Source: Flavobacteriaceae bacterium (GTDB lineage: Bacteria; Bacteroidota; Bacteroidia; Flavobacteriales; Flavobacteriaceae). From it: a stretch of DNA of 41,870 nt. The position numbers and the translations under genes were made by a program. This document shows, one piece after another, positions 8,027-16,982 of the stretch. The notes below the pieces were generated by a model that was not told the DNA's origin, searched no databases, and saw only the letters and a program-made list of their open reading frames with translations. Where the stretch lies: assembly GCA_013003555.1 (NCBI GenBank), contig JABDIV010000019.1, positions 1 to 41,870 of the forward strand. Reading direction: 5' to 3'. How positions within the stretch are numbered: the stretch's first letter is position 1; the number at the start of each line of letters is the position of its first letter.

Positions 8027-9964
8027 ATGCAGAAACAAAATCGCGTTGTCATCGATAAGGTCTTTCCACAGATCAATGACGGTGATTTTTTCATTAAACG
8101 AGTCGTAGGTGAAATCGTAAATGTCAATGCCCACGTACTTGGGGATGGCCATGATCTTATTGGGGCCAGCGTACGGTACAAACATGAGAATGAGAGAACC
8201 TGGAAAGAGGTAAGACTGTCGCATATCATGAATGATGAATGGTCAGCTTCGTTTATTGTTGAAAAACAAGGCCATTATCGTTATAAGGTCGAAGGCTGGG
8301 TTGATCATGGTTTGAACTGGCAGCACGGTATTGAACGAAAAATTGATGATGGTCAAACCGTAAACTCCGAACTTCTCGAAGGTATTGAATACCTGAAACC
8401 ATTGATTAAAAAGGCTAATTCTGCTGAAAAGAACCTCCTTAAATCCTGTATAGAATCCTTCGCCGATAAAGATCGATACGATGAGGCTGTTACCCTGGCT
8501 GTAAGTGCCGATTTGCATACAATATTATTTAAATATCCCGGGAAACATTTGGCAAACGAATCGAAAATCTACACGGTTTATGTCGATCGCTTACAAGCGC
8601 GTTTTAGTACCTGGTATGAATTTTTCCCACGATCCTCATCACGAACCCCCGGAGAACATGGTACGTTTCTGCAATGTATTCCGCTTTTACCACGTGTCGC
8701 TAAAATGGGCTTTGACACGGTTTATTTTCCGCCGGTTCATCCCATCGGTGAGCTAAATAGAAAAGGAAAGAATAACACCACCGAAGCACATGCCGATGAC
8801 GTCGGATCGACCTGGGGTATTGGATCAAAACTAGGCGGACATAAAGACATTCATCCTCAATTAGGTACGTTAGATGATTTTAAAAAAGTGATCAAAGAGG
8901 CTAAGTCGCTGGGTTTAGAAATTGCCATGGATTATGCGCTCCAGGCAGCACCGGATCACCCCTGGGTTAAAGAGCATCCATCCTGGTTTAAATGGCGTCC
9001 TGATGGAACAGTGCAATATGCTGAAAACCCGCCTAAAAAATATCAGGATATATTGCCCCTCTTTTGGGAATCAGAGGACTATAAGGCGCTTTGGCAGGAA
9101 TGTTATGATACTTTAGCCTATTGGATAGAATGTGGTATTGAGATATTCCGCGTTGATAATCCACATACTAAACCGTTTTATTTCTGGAACTGGGTAATTA
9201 CAAAGGTAAAGGCAAAATATCCGAATGTTCTCTTTCTTGCAGAAGCCTTTACCAAACCAAAAGTCATGGAGCAACTTGCTAAACAAGGCTTTACTCAATC
9301 GTATACCTATTTTACCTGGCGGAATACAAAACATGAGCTTATCGGTTATATGGAGGAGTTGACCAAAACCGAACAGGCCGAGTTCATGCGTCCGAATTTT
9401 TGGCCCAACACCCCGGATATCAATCCGTATCATCTTCAGGGCGCAAACGAATCAAAGTATTTACAGCGTTACGCTTTAGCGGCAACATTGAGTTCAAATA
9501 TCGGAATATATGGTCCGGTTTATGAGTTTATGATAAGCGATGCTATTCCCGGTCGGGAAGAATATCTTAATTCTGAAAAATTCCAGATTTGCCATTACGA
9601 TTGGGACAATGAAACTAAAGTGAGCACCCTAATCGGAAAGATTAATAACATACGGCGTGAAAATGAAGCCTTACAACAAACAAATTCAATTCGGTTTTGT
9701 GATATTGAAAATGATAATTTAATCGGTTTCTATAAATGGAACCAGGATCGTTCAAACGAACTTCTCATAATAATCAGCCTCGATCCATATTATATGCAAA
9801 GCGGAATGATACAACTACCATTATTCGAATTGGGAATCCATGAGGGTCAGGGATTTGAGGTTCATGATATGGTCACAGGAAATAGTTATAACTGGTCGAA
9901 CGAATGGAATTATGTTGAATTGCATCCTGCATTGCCGTTTCATATTTTTAGGATAGGTAAATAA
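8027..9964 (+). CDS. glgE: alpha-1,4-glucan:maltose-1-phosphate maltosyltransferase
   Basis: This 645-residue GH13_3 enzyme transfers maltosyl units from maltose-1-phosphate to the non-reducing end of alpha-1,4-glucans. An N-terminal beta-sandwich domain (DUF3416-like, RVVIDKVFPQINDG onward) precedes the GH13 barrel. The catalytic residues are visible: nucleophile Asp377 in IFRVDNPHTKP, acid/base Glu406 in FLAEAFTKP and Asp464 in NTPDINP. Their spacing of 29 and 58 residues closely matches that of the Streptomyces coelicolor enzyme (394, 423, 480). The motif RVDNPHTKP is characteristic of GlgE and separates it from ordinary amylases. Six bases separate it from the kinase gene. The cytoplasmic location follows from the absence of a signal peptide. 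Confidence 0.95.
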   Translation: MQKQNRVVIDKVFPQINDGDFFIKRVVGEIVNVNAHVLGDGHDLIGASVRYKHENERTWKEVRLSHIMNDEWSASFIVEKQGHYRYKVEGWVDHGLNWQHGIERKIDDGQTVNSELLEGIEYLKPLIKKANSAEKNLLKSCIESFADKDRYDEAVTLAVSADLHTILFKYPGKHLANESKIYTVYVDRLQARFSTWYEFFPRSSSRTPGEHGTFLQCIPLLPRVAKMGFDTVYFPPVHPIGELNRKGKNNTTEAHADDVGSTWGIGSKLGGHKDIHPQLGTLDDFKKVIKEAKSLGLEIAMDYALQAAPDHPWVKEHPSWFKWRPDGTVQYAENPPKKYQDILPLFWESEDYKALWQECYDTLAYWIECGIEIFRVDNPHTKPFYFWNWVITKVKAKYPNVLFLAEAFTKPKVMEQLAKQGFTQSYTYFTWRNTKHELIGYMEELTKTEQAEFMRPNFWPNTPDINPYHLQGANESKYLQRYALAATLSSNIGIYGPVYEFMISDAIPGREEYLNSEKFQICHYDWDNETKVSTLIGKINNIRRENEALQQTNSIRFCDIENDNLIGFYKWNQDRSNELLIIISLDPYYMQSGMIQLPLFELGIHEGQGFEVHDMVTGNSYNWSNEWNYVELHPALPFHIFRIGK

Positions 9965-9970
9965 GTCCCG

Positions 9971-11602
9971 ATGACTAAAAAAAAACAATCAAATATAGCT
10001 TTAAAGGAGCCTTTCAACTTTAATGAGACCTGGGAGGCGCTTCTTGAGAACGATCAATTTATTAAAATATTCCTTTCGGATGTTTTAGAGAATTATATCG
10101 TGAAACAACGCTGGTATGGGGGAAAGGCAAGTAAGCTCAAATATATTGAATTGGCTGAATACTTTCGCCTCCAACAACATGATGAAGTCTATTACGGACT
10201 AATCCTGGAGGTAAACTTTAAGGAGGCCTTTTATCAACATTATTTCCTTCCGATAGCATTTGTTTCTGATGAAAATTTTGCAAAAGAAGATCGCATTTTA
10301 CCTATCAGTATTAAACATCAGAAAGGATTTATAATCGATGCGACGAATCTGGAAGCATTCAGGCGAGTTGTTTTTGAACGCATTCTAACCGCCTTACCTA
10401 ACGACCGGACGCGCGTTCAATACCATAAAAGCGAACGCTTAGGAGATGTGAGTTATGAGTCTTCTCGTTTCATGGGCCTTGAACAGAGTAATACCTCAAT
10501 TATTTATAACGATAAATATGTTTTGAAATTCTTCCGGCGCATTTACGCTGATAAAAACCCTGATTATGAAATGAGTCGATTTCTTTCAGAAAAGAAAGAA
10601 TTCAAAAACATACCATCATATTTGGGAAGCATTAATATTATCGATTCCGATAATGTGAATATCACCATTGGTTTGATGCAGGAGTTAGTTCCCAATCAAG
10701 GTGATGCCTGGGAATATATGCTGAATCGTTTCCATGAGGTGTTTATGAAATATAAGTCTAAAAATATCAATATCAATGATATCCCGGTTACCCCATTATT
10801 TGATCGTTTGGAAATCAAGGATGTTCCTCCACGAATCATCGATTGGGCCGGATTAGACCTTTTCCTTAAAATTCAAAAGCTCGCCATACGTACAGCAGAA
10901 ATGCATGTGGCACTGGGTTCAGAATTTGAGGAGACAGCTTTTACACCGGCACACTATAATGGGGATTATGAGGTCTGGTTAAAGAACCGATTGCTTTACC
11001 AGTTTCAGAATCGCTTAAATACAGTAGAGAATAACCTACACAAATTAGAAGGCATAGCCTTAGATCTTGCTGAGGAATTTCTCGATAAGAAAAACATTAT
11101 AAGGAAACGATTTGTCGCTTTCGACTGGACAAAACTGAAAGGGGAACGAATTCGGGTTCATGGTGATTATCACCTGGGGCAAGTACTTGTTCAAAACGAT
11201 GATTTCTATATTCTCGATTTTGAAGGTGAGCCCGAAAGTACGATCCGTGACAGGAAGGTAAAACAGCCGCCACTTAAGGATGTTGCCGGATTGTTCAGGT
11301 CTTTCCATTACGCTATTTATTCGACCATTTTTAATCATTTGGAAGAATTTGAGCGTTCCCAGGAAGAATTGTTTGCCGCTGGTGAACTATTGTATCGCTA
11401 TATTATTGGCGTGTTCATGGGTGTTTATATCGAAAAAATACGAGAAGCAAATCTTAATCTTGGCTACGAACAGGAACGCATTTTTCTATTGGAATATTCC
11501 CTCCTTGAAAAAGCGGTCTATGAATTGGGATATGAATTAAACAGCCGACCACGTTGGGCCGTTATTCCTCTTAAAGGCATATCCAATATAATCAACCACT
11601 AA
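9971..11602 (+). CDS. mak: maltokinase (Mak/Pep2 family)
   Basis: This 543-residue protein has the eukaryotic-kinase-like fold of maltokinases, which phosphorylate maltose to maltose-1-phosphate with ATP. The diagnostic N-terminal QRWYGGKAS is present. The kinase core has RVHGDYHLGQVL with catalytic Asp399 and Gln404, and the metal-binding DFEGEP with Asp416. It is about 90 residues longer than the mycobacterial enzyme (455). In many bacteria this kinase is fused to or beside trehalose synthase (TreS); no TreS gene is present in this window. Six bases separate it from glgE and one base from glgB, indicating coupling. A run of nine A's near the start codon (9977-9985) is a slippage-prone site. 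Confidence 0.9.
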   Translation: MTKKKQSNIALKEPFNFNETWEALLENDQFIKIFLSDVLENYIVKQRWYGGKASKLKYIELAEYFRLQQHDEVYYGLILEVNFKEAFYQHYFLPIAFVSDENFAKEDRILPISIKHQKGFIIDATNLEAFRRVVFERILTALPNDRTRVQYHKSERLGDVSYESSRFMGLEQSNTSIIYNDKYVLKFFRRIYADKNPDYEMSRFLSEKKEFKNIPSYLGSINIIDSDNVNITIGLMQELVPNQGDAWEYMLNRFHEVFMKYKSKNININDIPVTPLFDRLEIKDVPPRIIDWAGLDLFLKIQKLAIRTAEMHVALGSEFEETAFTPAHYNGDYEVWLKNRLLYQFQNRLNTVENNLHKLEGIALDLAEEFLDKKNIIRKRFVAFDWTKLKGERIRVHGDYHLGQVLVQNDDFYILDFEGEPESTIRDRKVKQPPLKDVAGLFRSFHYAIYSTIFNHLEEFERSQEELFAAGELLYRYIIGVFMGVYIEKIREANLNLGYEQERIFLLEYSLLEKAVYELGYELNSRPRWAVIPLKGISNIINH

Positions 11603-11603
11603 T

Positions 11604-13514
11604 ATGGCAGAAGTAATTGCACACAGCTTATTTACCGATTTTGATATCGATTTGTTTAAAGGCGGTAAACACTATAAACTCTATGAGAAATTTGGTTCGC
11701 ATATCATGACCCTTGATGGGGTGGAAGGCACCTATTTTGCCGTTTGGGCACCTAGCGCCAAGATGGTTTCGGTGGTGGGCGACTTTAATTTTTGGATAGA
11801 AGGTGAACATAAACTCAATGTTCGCTGGGATGCCAGTGGTATTTGGGAAGGGTTTATTCCTAATGTTGGTAAAGGCAGTACTTACAAATACAAAATTCAA
11901 AGCCATCATAATGACATAAAAACGGAGAAGGCAGATCCTTATGCCCGACGCTGTGAACACCCTCCAAACACGGCTTCGATAGTGTGGGATCCTGAATATA
12001 AATGGAATGATAAGGACTGGATGTCTTCGAGAAAATCACACAATGCGATCGATGCGCCATATTCTGTTTATGAAGTGCATCTGGGTTCCTGGAAAAAGCA
12101 TGTGGAAGAGGGTCGGTATTTGTCTTACGTTGAATTGGCCGAAGAGCTTGTGAGTTATGTCAAGGACATGAATTTTACACATGTTGAATTTATGCCAATA
12201 ATGGAATTTCCTTATGACCCTTCATGGGGTTATCAACTTACCGGATATTTCGCGCCAACGTCGAGGTTTGGATACCCGGAGGAATTCAAATTAATGGTTG
12301 ATACCTTCCATCAAAACGGAATAGGCGTAATTCTTGACTGGGTGCCATCTCACTTTCCCGAGGATGCCCACGGACTAGGTTTCTTTGATGGAACTCATCT
12401 TTATGAACATCCCGATAAACGCAAAGGATATCACCCCGATTGGAAAAGTTTGATCTTTAATTATGGCCGAAATGAGGTTAAGTCCTTTCTTATAAGCAAT
12501 GCATTATTCTGGCTTGAAGAATATCACGCAGATGGTTTAAGAGTAGATGCTGTAGCTTCCATGCTGTTTTTGGACTATTCAAGGGATGACGGCGAATGGG
12601 AACCCAATCAGTTTGGCGGTCGTGAAAATCTCGAGGCCATTGCCTTCTTGAAAGAGATGAACGAAGCGGTTTATGCATCATATCCCGATGTGCAGACCAT
12701 CGCCGAAGAATCTACTTCGTTTCCAATGGTTTCAAGGCCAACCTTTCTCGGTGGTCTCGGATTTGGAATGAAATGGATGATGGGTTGGATGCATGATACC
12801 CTACAGTATTTTTCAAAGGAACCCATTTACAGAAAATATCATCAAAACGACCTGACATTTAGCATGACCTATGCCTTTACAGAAAATTTCATGCTTCCGC
12901 TTTCTCATGATGAAGTGGTATATGGCAAACATTCCATACTGGGTCGTATGCCGGGTGATGAATGGCAACGATTTTCGAATTTGAGATTGCTTTACAGCTA
13001 TATGTTTACCCATCCGGGTACTAAACTGTTGTTTCAGGGTGCTGAATTCGGACAAGGAGAGGAATGGAATTTCCAGGAAAGTTTAGATTGGCATTTGCTT
13101 CAATACAAGGTACATAAAGGTGTGCAGGAGCTTGTAAAGGATTTAAATAAATTTTATCGAAATGAACCAGCCCTACACCAAAAGCAATTTTCAGCAGAAG
13201 GATTCGAGTGGATCGATTATAATGATGCTGAAAATTCGGTTCTGGTTTATATACGAAAGGGCATAAAAGAGAAGGATGATGTTATTGTGATTTGCAATAT
13301 GACCCCTGTTTCCCTTGATAACTATAGGATCGGTTTGCCGCGTAAAGGGCGTCTCAAAGAAGTATTCAATAGTGATTTAAAAAAATATAATGGAACAGGG
13401 CAGTACAGAAACAAGATTTCTGCTTCTGAAAAGAAAAAATGGCAATTTCGTGAACAATCGCTCGAAATAGCGATTCCGCCGCTCGGTATGGTAGCTTTTA
13501 AGTATGTGAAATAA
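11604..13514 (+). CDS. glgB: 1,4-alpha-glucan branching enzyme
   Basis: This 636-residue GH13_9 enzyme introduces alpha-1,6 branches into the linear glucan. The N-terminus carries a CBM48 domain (YFAVWAPSAKMVSVVGDFN), followed by the catalytic barrel with GVILDWVPSHF, GLRVDAVAS (nucleophile Asp315), TIAEEST (Glu368 region) and SHDEVVYGK (Asp436), then a C-terminal all-beta domain. The length fits the shorter class of GlgB proteins lacking the extra N1 module. It is the last gene of the tightly packed cassette and is followed by a rho-independent terminator, which supports a functional unit of synthase, glgC, glgE, kinase and glgB. Confidence 0.96.
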   Translation: MAEVIAHSLFTDFDIDLFKGGKHYKLYEKFGSHIMTLDGVEGTYFAVWAPSAKMVSVVGDFNFWIEGEHKLNVRWDASGIWEGFIPNVGKGSTYKYKIQSHHNDIKTEKADPYARRCEHPPNTASIVWDPEYKWNDKDWMSSRKSHNAIDAPYSVYEVHLGSWKKHVEEGRYLSYVELAEELVSYVKDMNFTHVEFMPIMEFPYDPSWGYQLTGYFAPTSRFGYPEEFKLMVDTFHQNGIGVILDWVPSHFPEDAHGLGFFDGTHLYEHPDKRKGYHPDWKSLIFNYGRNEVKSFLISNALFWLEEYHADGLRVDAVASMLFLDYSRDDGEWEPNQFGGRENLEAIAFLKEMNEAVYASYPDVQTIAEESTSFPMVSRPTFLGGLGFGMKWMMGWMHDTLQYFSKEPIYRKYHQNDLTFSMTYAFTENFMLPLSHDEVVYGKHSILGRMPGDEWQRFSNLRLLYSYMFTHPGTKLLFQGAEFGQGEEWNFQESLDWHLLQYKVHKGVQELVKDLNKFYRNEPALHQKQFSAEGFEWIDYNDAENSVLVYIRKGIKEKDDVIVICNMTPVSLDNYRIGLPRKGRLKEVFNSDLKKYNGTGQYRNKISASEKKKWQFREQSLEIAIPPLGMVAFKYVK

Positions 13515-13557
13515 GCACGCGAAAACGTTATAGTTAAAAAAAACTGTAAAAAGAAAT

Positions 13558-13596
13558 AAGGGATAGTTTAATAAGTCAGAACTATTCCTTTTTTTT
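13558..13596 (+). terminator. rho-independent terminator after glgB
   Basis: An 11-base-pair stem (AAGGGATAGTT at 13558-13568 with AACTATTCCTT at 13580-13590, one G-U pair) is followed by a run of eight T's ending at 13596. The next start codon, of the GH31 gene, is only 22 bases downstream of the T-run. Confidence 0.85.
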
Positions 13597-13618
13597 ACGG
13601 GATTCAAAATGATCGACC

Positions 13619-16024
13619 ATGATTATTAATACTGAGTTAGAACATAAAGGGAATTTATTCCCATCGCAGATTGTAGCCTTTAACAAGGATGTTGACGCCT
13701 TATTTTTTTCAACGGAAAACGGTGTAACCCTTCAGGTAACGGTGCTTCGTGATAGTGTTATGCGGTTTCGATATTCACCAACGGGCACATTTGCAAAAGA
13801 TTTTTCTTATGCCATAACGAAATATGCTCGAACCGGTTATAATAAATTGGAGATTGAAGAGGATAAGAAATTTTTTCAAATCACAACATCAAAATTGATT
13901 TGTAGAATCGCTAAGAAAGATCTGCGCGTTTCACTTTATGATGCGATGGATGAGGTTCTGATCAACCAGGACGAACTTGGTTTTCATTGGGAAGAGAGTT
14001 ACGAATTTGGTGGTAATGTCGTCAAGATGAGTAAGGTGGTGAACGAGCGTGAGAGTTATTATGGCCTGGGAGATAAGGCCAGCCACACCAATTTAAAAGG
14101 CAAGCGTTTTCAAAACTGGGTGACCGATTCCTATGCTTATGGGCGGGAAACCGATCCGATTTATAAGGCTATACCCTTTTATATCGGATTGCACCATAAT
14201 AAATCATACGGACTTTTCTTCGACAACAGCTTTCAGAGCTATTTCGATTTCGCCTATGAACGACGTAATGTTTCAAGTTTTTGGGCTCAAGGTGGGGAGA
14301 TGAACTATTATTTCATTTACGGACCCGAAATGAAAGACGTTATTGAAAATTATTCCGATCTCACAGGTAAACCACATCACATGCCACCGCTTTGGGCATT
14401 GGGATTTCATCAATGTAAGTGGAGCTATTATCCGGAAAGCGAGGTCAAGGAGGTAGCTGCAAAATTTAGAAAACTGGAGATACCCTGCGATGCCATTTAC
14501 CTCGATATCGATTATATGGAGGGTTTCCGCTGCTTTACCTGGAACAAAGAGCATTTTCCGGATCCGAAACGCATGGTTTCTGAGCTAGCCGACGACGGGT
14601 TTAAAACGGTCGCAATTATCGACCCGGGAATAAAGGTTGATAAGAACTATTCGATTTTCAGGGATGCCCTTGAGAACGATTATTTCTGCAAGCGGGCCGA
14701 CGGACCCTATATGAAGGGTAAAGTATGGCCAGGCGAATGTTACTTTCCCGATTTCACAAATCCGGAAGTGCGAGACTGGTGGTCGGGTCTGTTCAAAGAA
14801 TTGATCGAAGATATCGGAATTCGAGGCGTATGGAATGACATGAACGAACCCGCCGTGATGGAGGTTCCGAATAAAACCTTTCCCGATGATGTTCGCCATG
14901 ATTATGACGGAAATCCATGTAGCCATAGAAAAGCTCATAACATATATGGGATGCAAATGGCACGTGCCACATATCATGGTTTAAAAAAATATCGCTATCC
15001 AAAACGTCCGTTTGTCATAACCAGGGCGGCCTATTCTGGAACACAACGTTATTGCTCAACTTGGACCGGTGATAATGTTGCGACCTGGGAGCATCTGTGG
15101 ATTGCCAATGTACAGGCCCAACGCTTGTCTATGTCGGGCTTTTCATTCGTGGGCAGTGACATAGGAGGATTTGCCGAACAACCTCAGGGGGAACTGTTTA
15201 CACGCTGGATCCAATTAGGTATATTCCATCCGTTCTGCAGGGTCCATTCAAGTGGTGATCACGGTGATCAGGAACCATGGGCCTTCGACGAAGATGTCAC
15301 CGATATTGTCAGGAAATTTATCGAGTTGAGATACCAGTTACTTCCATACCTGTATACGAAATTCAGAAATCTGGTAGAAGAAGGAACACCAATTTTACAG
15401 TCACTTGTAATTTTTGATCAGGAAGATCATCAAACCCATTATCGCACAGATGAATTCATATTCGGTGATCAAATCCTGGTTTGTCCGATTCTCGAGCCAA
15501 ATGCCAAAGGCCGCCGGATGTACGTCCCACGAGGTCATTGGTACAACTTCTGGACCGATGAGATCGTTGAAGGCGGAAAGGAAAAATGGGTCGATGCTGA
15601 AATCGATAGTATGCCGCTATTCGTAAAAGAGGGAGCTATTATTCCAAAATACCCGGTTCAACAGTATGTGGGTGAAAAGAAAATAAATCAAGTCATATTG
15701 GATGTGTATTACAAGAATGGCAAGGAGGTTTCCGAGTTTTATGATGATGCCCACGATGGCTTTGATTATGTTAAGGGTCGCTTTAGTGAGCGTACCTTCA
15801 AATTATCAGGAAAGAAGAAAGAATTGATCATCCAGCAGCACAAAGAAGGGAAGTTCATCACAGAATACGATTCATTCGAACTAAAATTTCATGGTCTTCC
15901 GTTCAAGATTACCAAGGTTCAACTCGATAATGAGGAAATTGATTTAAGTCTGATGAAGGTAAATGGAAACAGCAGTATGACAGTCGATAAGAACTTTACC
16001 CATCTGCATATTTTTGGAAAATAA
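13619..16024 (+). CDS. GH31 alpha-glucosidase, cytoplasmic
   Basis: This 801-residue glycoside hydrolase family 31 enzyme removes terminal alpha-linked glucose. After an N-terminal beta domain with the galactose-mutarotase-like region (YYGLGDKA), the barrel shows the nucleophile Asp407 in WNDMNEPAV and the acid/base Asp485 in TGDNVATWEHL, plus FVGSDIGGF and GRVHSSG-like residues (FCRVHSSGDHGDQEPW). C-terminal beta domains follow. There is no signal peptide, so it probably acts on intracellular maltodextrin or stored glucan, consistent with its position after the glucan cassette. A terminator stands between it and glgB, so it may be expressed by read-through or from a hidden promoter. Exact linkage preference cannot be read. 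Confidence 0.9.
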   Translation: MIINTELEHKGNLFPSQIVAFNKDVDALFFSTENGVTLQVTVLRDSVMRFRYSPTGTFAKDFSYAITKYARTGYNKLEIEEDKKFFQITTSKLICRIAKKDLRVSLYDAMDEVLINQDELGFHWEESYEFGGNVVKMSKVVNERESYYGLGDKASHTNLKGKRFQNWVTDSYAYGRETDPIYKAIPFYIGLHHNKSYGLFFDNSFQSYFDFAYERRNVSSFWAQGGEMNYYFIYGPEMKDVIENYSDLTGKPHHMPPLWALGFHQCKWSYYPESEVKEVAAKFRKLEIPCDAIYLDIDYMEGFRCFTWNKEHFPDPKRMVSELADDGFKTVAIIDPGIKVDKNYSIFRDALENDYFCKRADGPYMKGKVWPGECYFPDFTNPEVRDWWSGLFKELIEDIGIRGVWNDMNEPAVMEVPNKTFPDDVRHDYDGNPCSHRKAHNIYGMQMARATYHGLKKYRYPKRPFVITRAAYSGTQRYCSTWTGDNVATWEHLWIANVQAQRLSMSGFSFVGSDIGGFAEQPQGELFTRWIQLGIFHPFCRVHSSGDHGDQEPWAFDEDVTDIVRKFIELRYQLLPYLYTKFRNLVEEGTPILQSLVIFDQEDHQTHYRTDEFIFGDQILVCPILEPNAKGRRMYVPRGHWYNFWTDEIVEGGKEKWVDAEIDSMPLFVKEGAIIPKYPVQQYVGEKKINQVILDVYYKNGKEVSEFYDDAHDGFDYVKGRFSERTFKLSGKKKELIIQQHKEGKFITEYDSFELKFHGLPFKITKVQLDNEEIDLSLMKVNGNSSMTVDKNFTHLHIFGK

Positions 16025-16052
16025 CTTTATTTTATTCTAAATCGATTTTGGA

Positions 16053-16091
16053 AAGGTTTTTGTACTTTTAAAATCATCAAACAAAAACCTT
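16053..16091 (+). repeat. perfect 11-bp inverted repeat upstream of the M48 gene
   Basis: AAGGTTTTTGT (16053-16063) and ACAAAAACCTT (16081-16091) form perfect arms around a 17-base spacer, and the right arm ends 7 bases before the ATG at 16099. There is no T-run after it on either strand, so it does not look like a terminator. It could be an operator or a leader hairpin sequestering the ribosome-binding region. Confidence 0.6.
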
Positions 16092-16098
16092 AAACAAT

Positions 16099-16923
16099 AT
16101 GAAATACAGAAATTCAGTAGCGACTTTTGCTGCTATTTTGATGTTCTTGTCTTGTACCGTTAATCCTTTTACAGGTAAGAAGACAATGGCATTAGTGCCT
16201 AATTCTCAACTTTTTCCGACCGCTTTTGCTCAATATGATCAATTCCTGAGTGAAAATAATGTGGTTACGGGAACTTCAGATGCTGAAATGATAAAACGCG
16301 TTGGTCAGCGCATAGCCGTTGCGTCTGAACGCTGGTTGAATGCGAACGGATATGAAGGATATCTGGAAGACTACCGTTGGGAGTATACATTGGTAGATGA
16401 TAAAACGGTTAATGCCTGGTGTATGCCCGGTGGAAAAATCGTTTTTTATACAGGAATTTTGCCGATTGCTCAAAACGAAACCGGGGTTGCGACCATAATG
16501 GGACATGAAGTGGCCCACGCTCTGGCCAATCATGGTCAGCAACGCATGAGTGCCGGACTTCTTCAGCAACTTGGTGCTGTTGCCGGAAACGTGGCAATCC
16601 AGGATGAGCAATCCCGGCAGATTTTTAATCAAGCGTATGGTATCGGAAGTACGGTTGGTGTCATGTTGCCATTTAGCCGTAGTCATGAAACCGAATCGGA
16701 TAAAATTGGATTATACATTATGGCTATTGCAGGATATAACCCAAGCGAGGCTGCCGAACTATGGAAACGCATGAAAGCCAATAGTGGCGGTCAGGCACCA
16801 CCAGAGTTTTTGAGCACTCACCCCTCAAACGACACCAGGATTTCAAACCTAACAGCCTTAGCGCCAAAAGCTAAAGCCGAAGCCGCTAAATTTGGTGTTA
16901 CAAGCTTTAGACCCATTAATTAG
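16099..16923 (+). CDS. M48-family metalloprotease lipoprotein
   Basis: This 274-residue protein is a small M48 zinc metalloprotease of the LoiP/YcaL type, likely involved in quality control of envelope proteins. The lipoprotein signal ends with LMFLSC (Cys19). The zinc site is HEVAH (His136, Glu137, His140), with the third ligand Glu199 in the HETESDKIG motif, and GGKIVFYTGIL and STHPSNDTRI match the family. The absence of membrane helices separates it from HtpX. It stands alone: an inverted repeat precedes the start codon and a strong terminator follows. No odd residues were seen. Confidence 0.92.
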   Translation: MKYRNSVATFAAILMFLSCTVNPFTGKKTMALVPNSQLFPTAFAQYDQFLSENNVVTGTSDAEMIKRVGQRIAVASERWLNANGYEGYLEDYRWEYTLVDDKTVNAWCMPGGKIVFYTGILPIAQNETGVATIMGHEVAHALANHGQQRMSAGLLQQLGAVAGNVAIQDEQSRQIFNQAYGIGSTVGVMLPFSRSHETESDKIGLYIMAIAGYNPSEAAELWKRMKANSGGQAPPEFLSTHPSNDTRISNLTALAPKAKAEAAKFGVTSFRPIN

Positions 16924-16954
16924 AGGGTGTAAAAATATTTGATTAACTTCGAAG

Positions 16955-16982
16955 CTGTTCGGACTCCGAACAGTTTTTTTTT
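16955..16982 (+). terminator. rho-independent terminator after the M48 gene
   Basis: CTGTTCGG (16955-16962) and CCGAACAG (16966-16973) form a perfect 8-bp stem with a 3-base loop and are followed by nine T's (16974-16982). The last T is directly adjacent to the ATG of the next gene at 16983. Confidence 0.9.

Noticed and set aside
13609..13629. ATG upstream of the GH31 start
   Set aside because: It is in another frame and reaches a stop after six codons.
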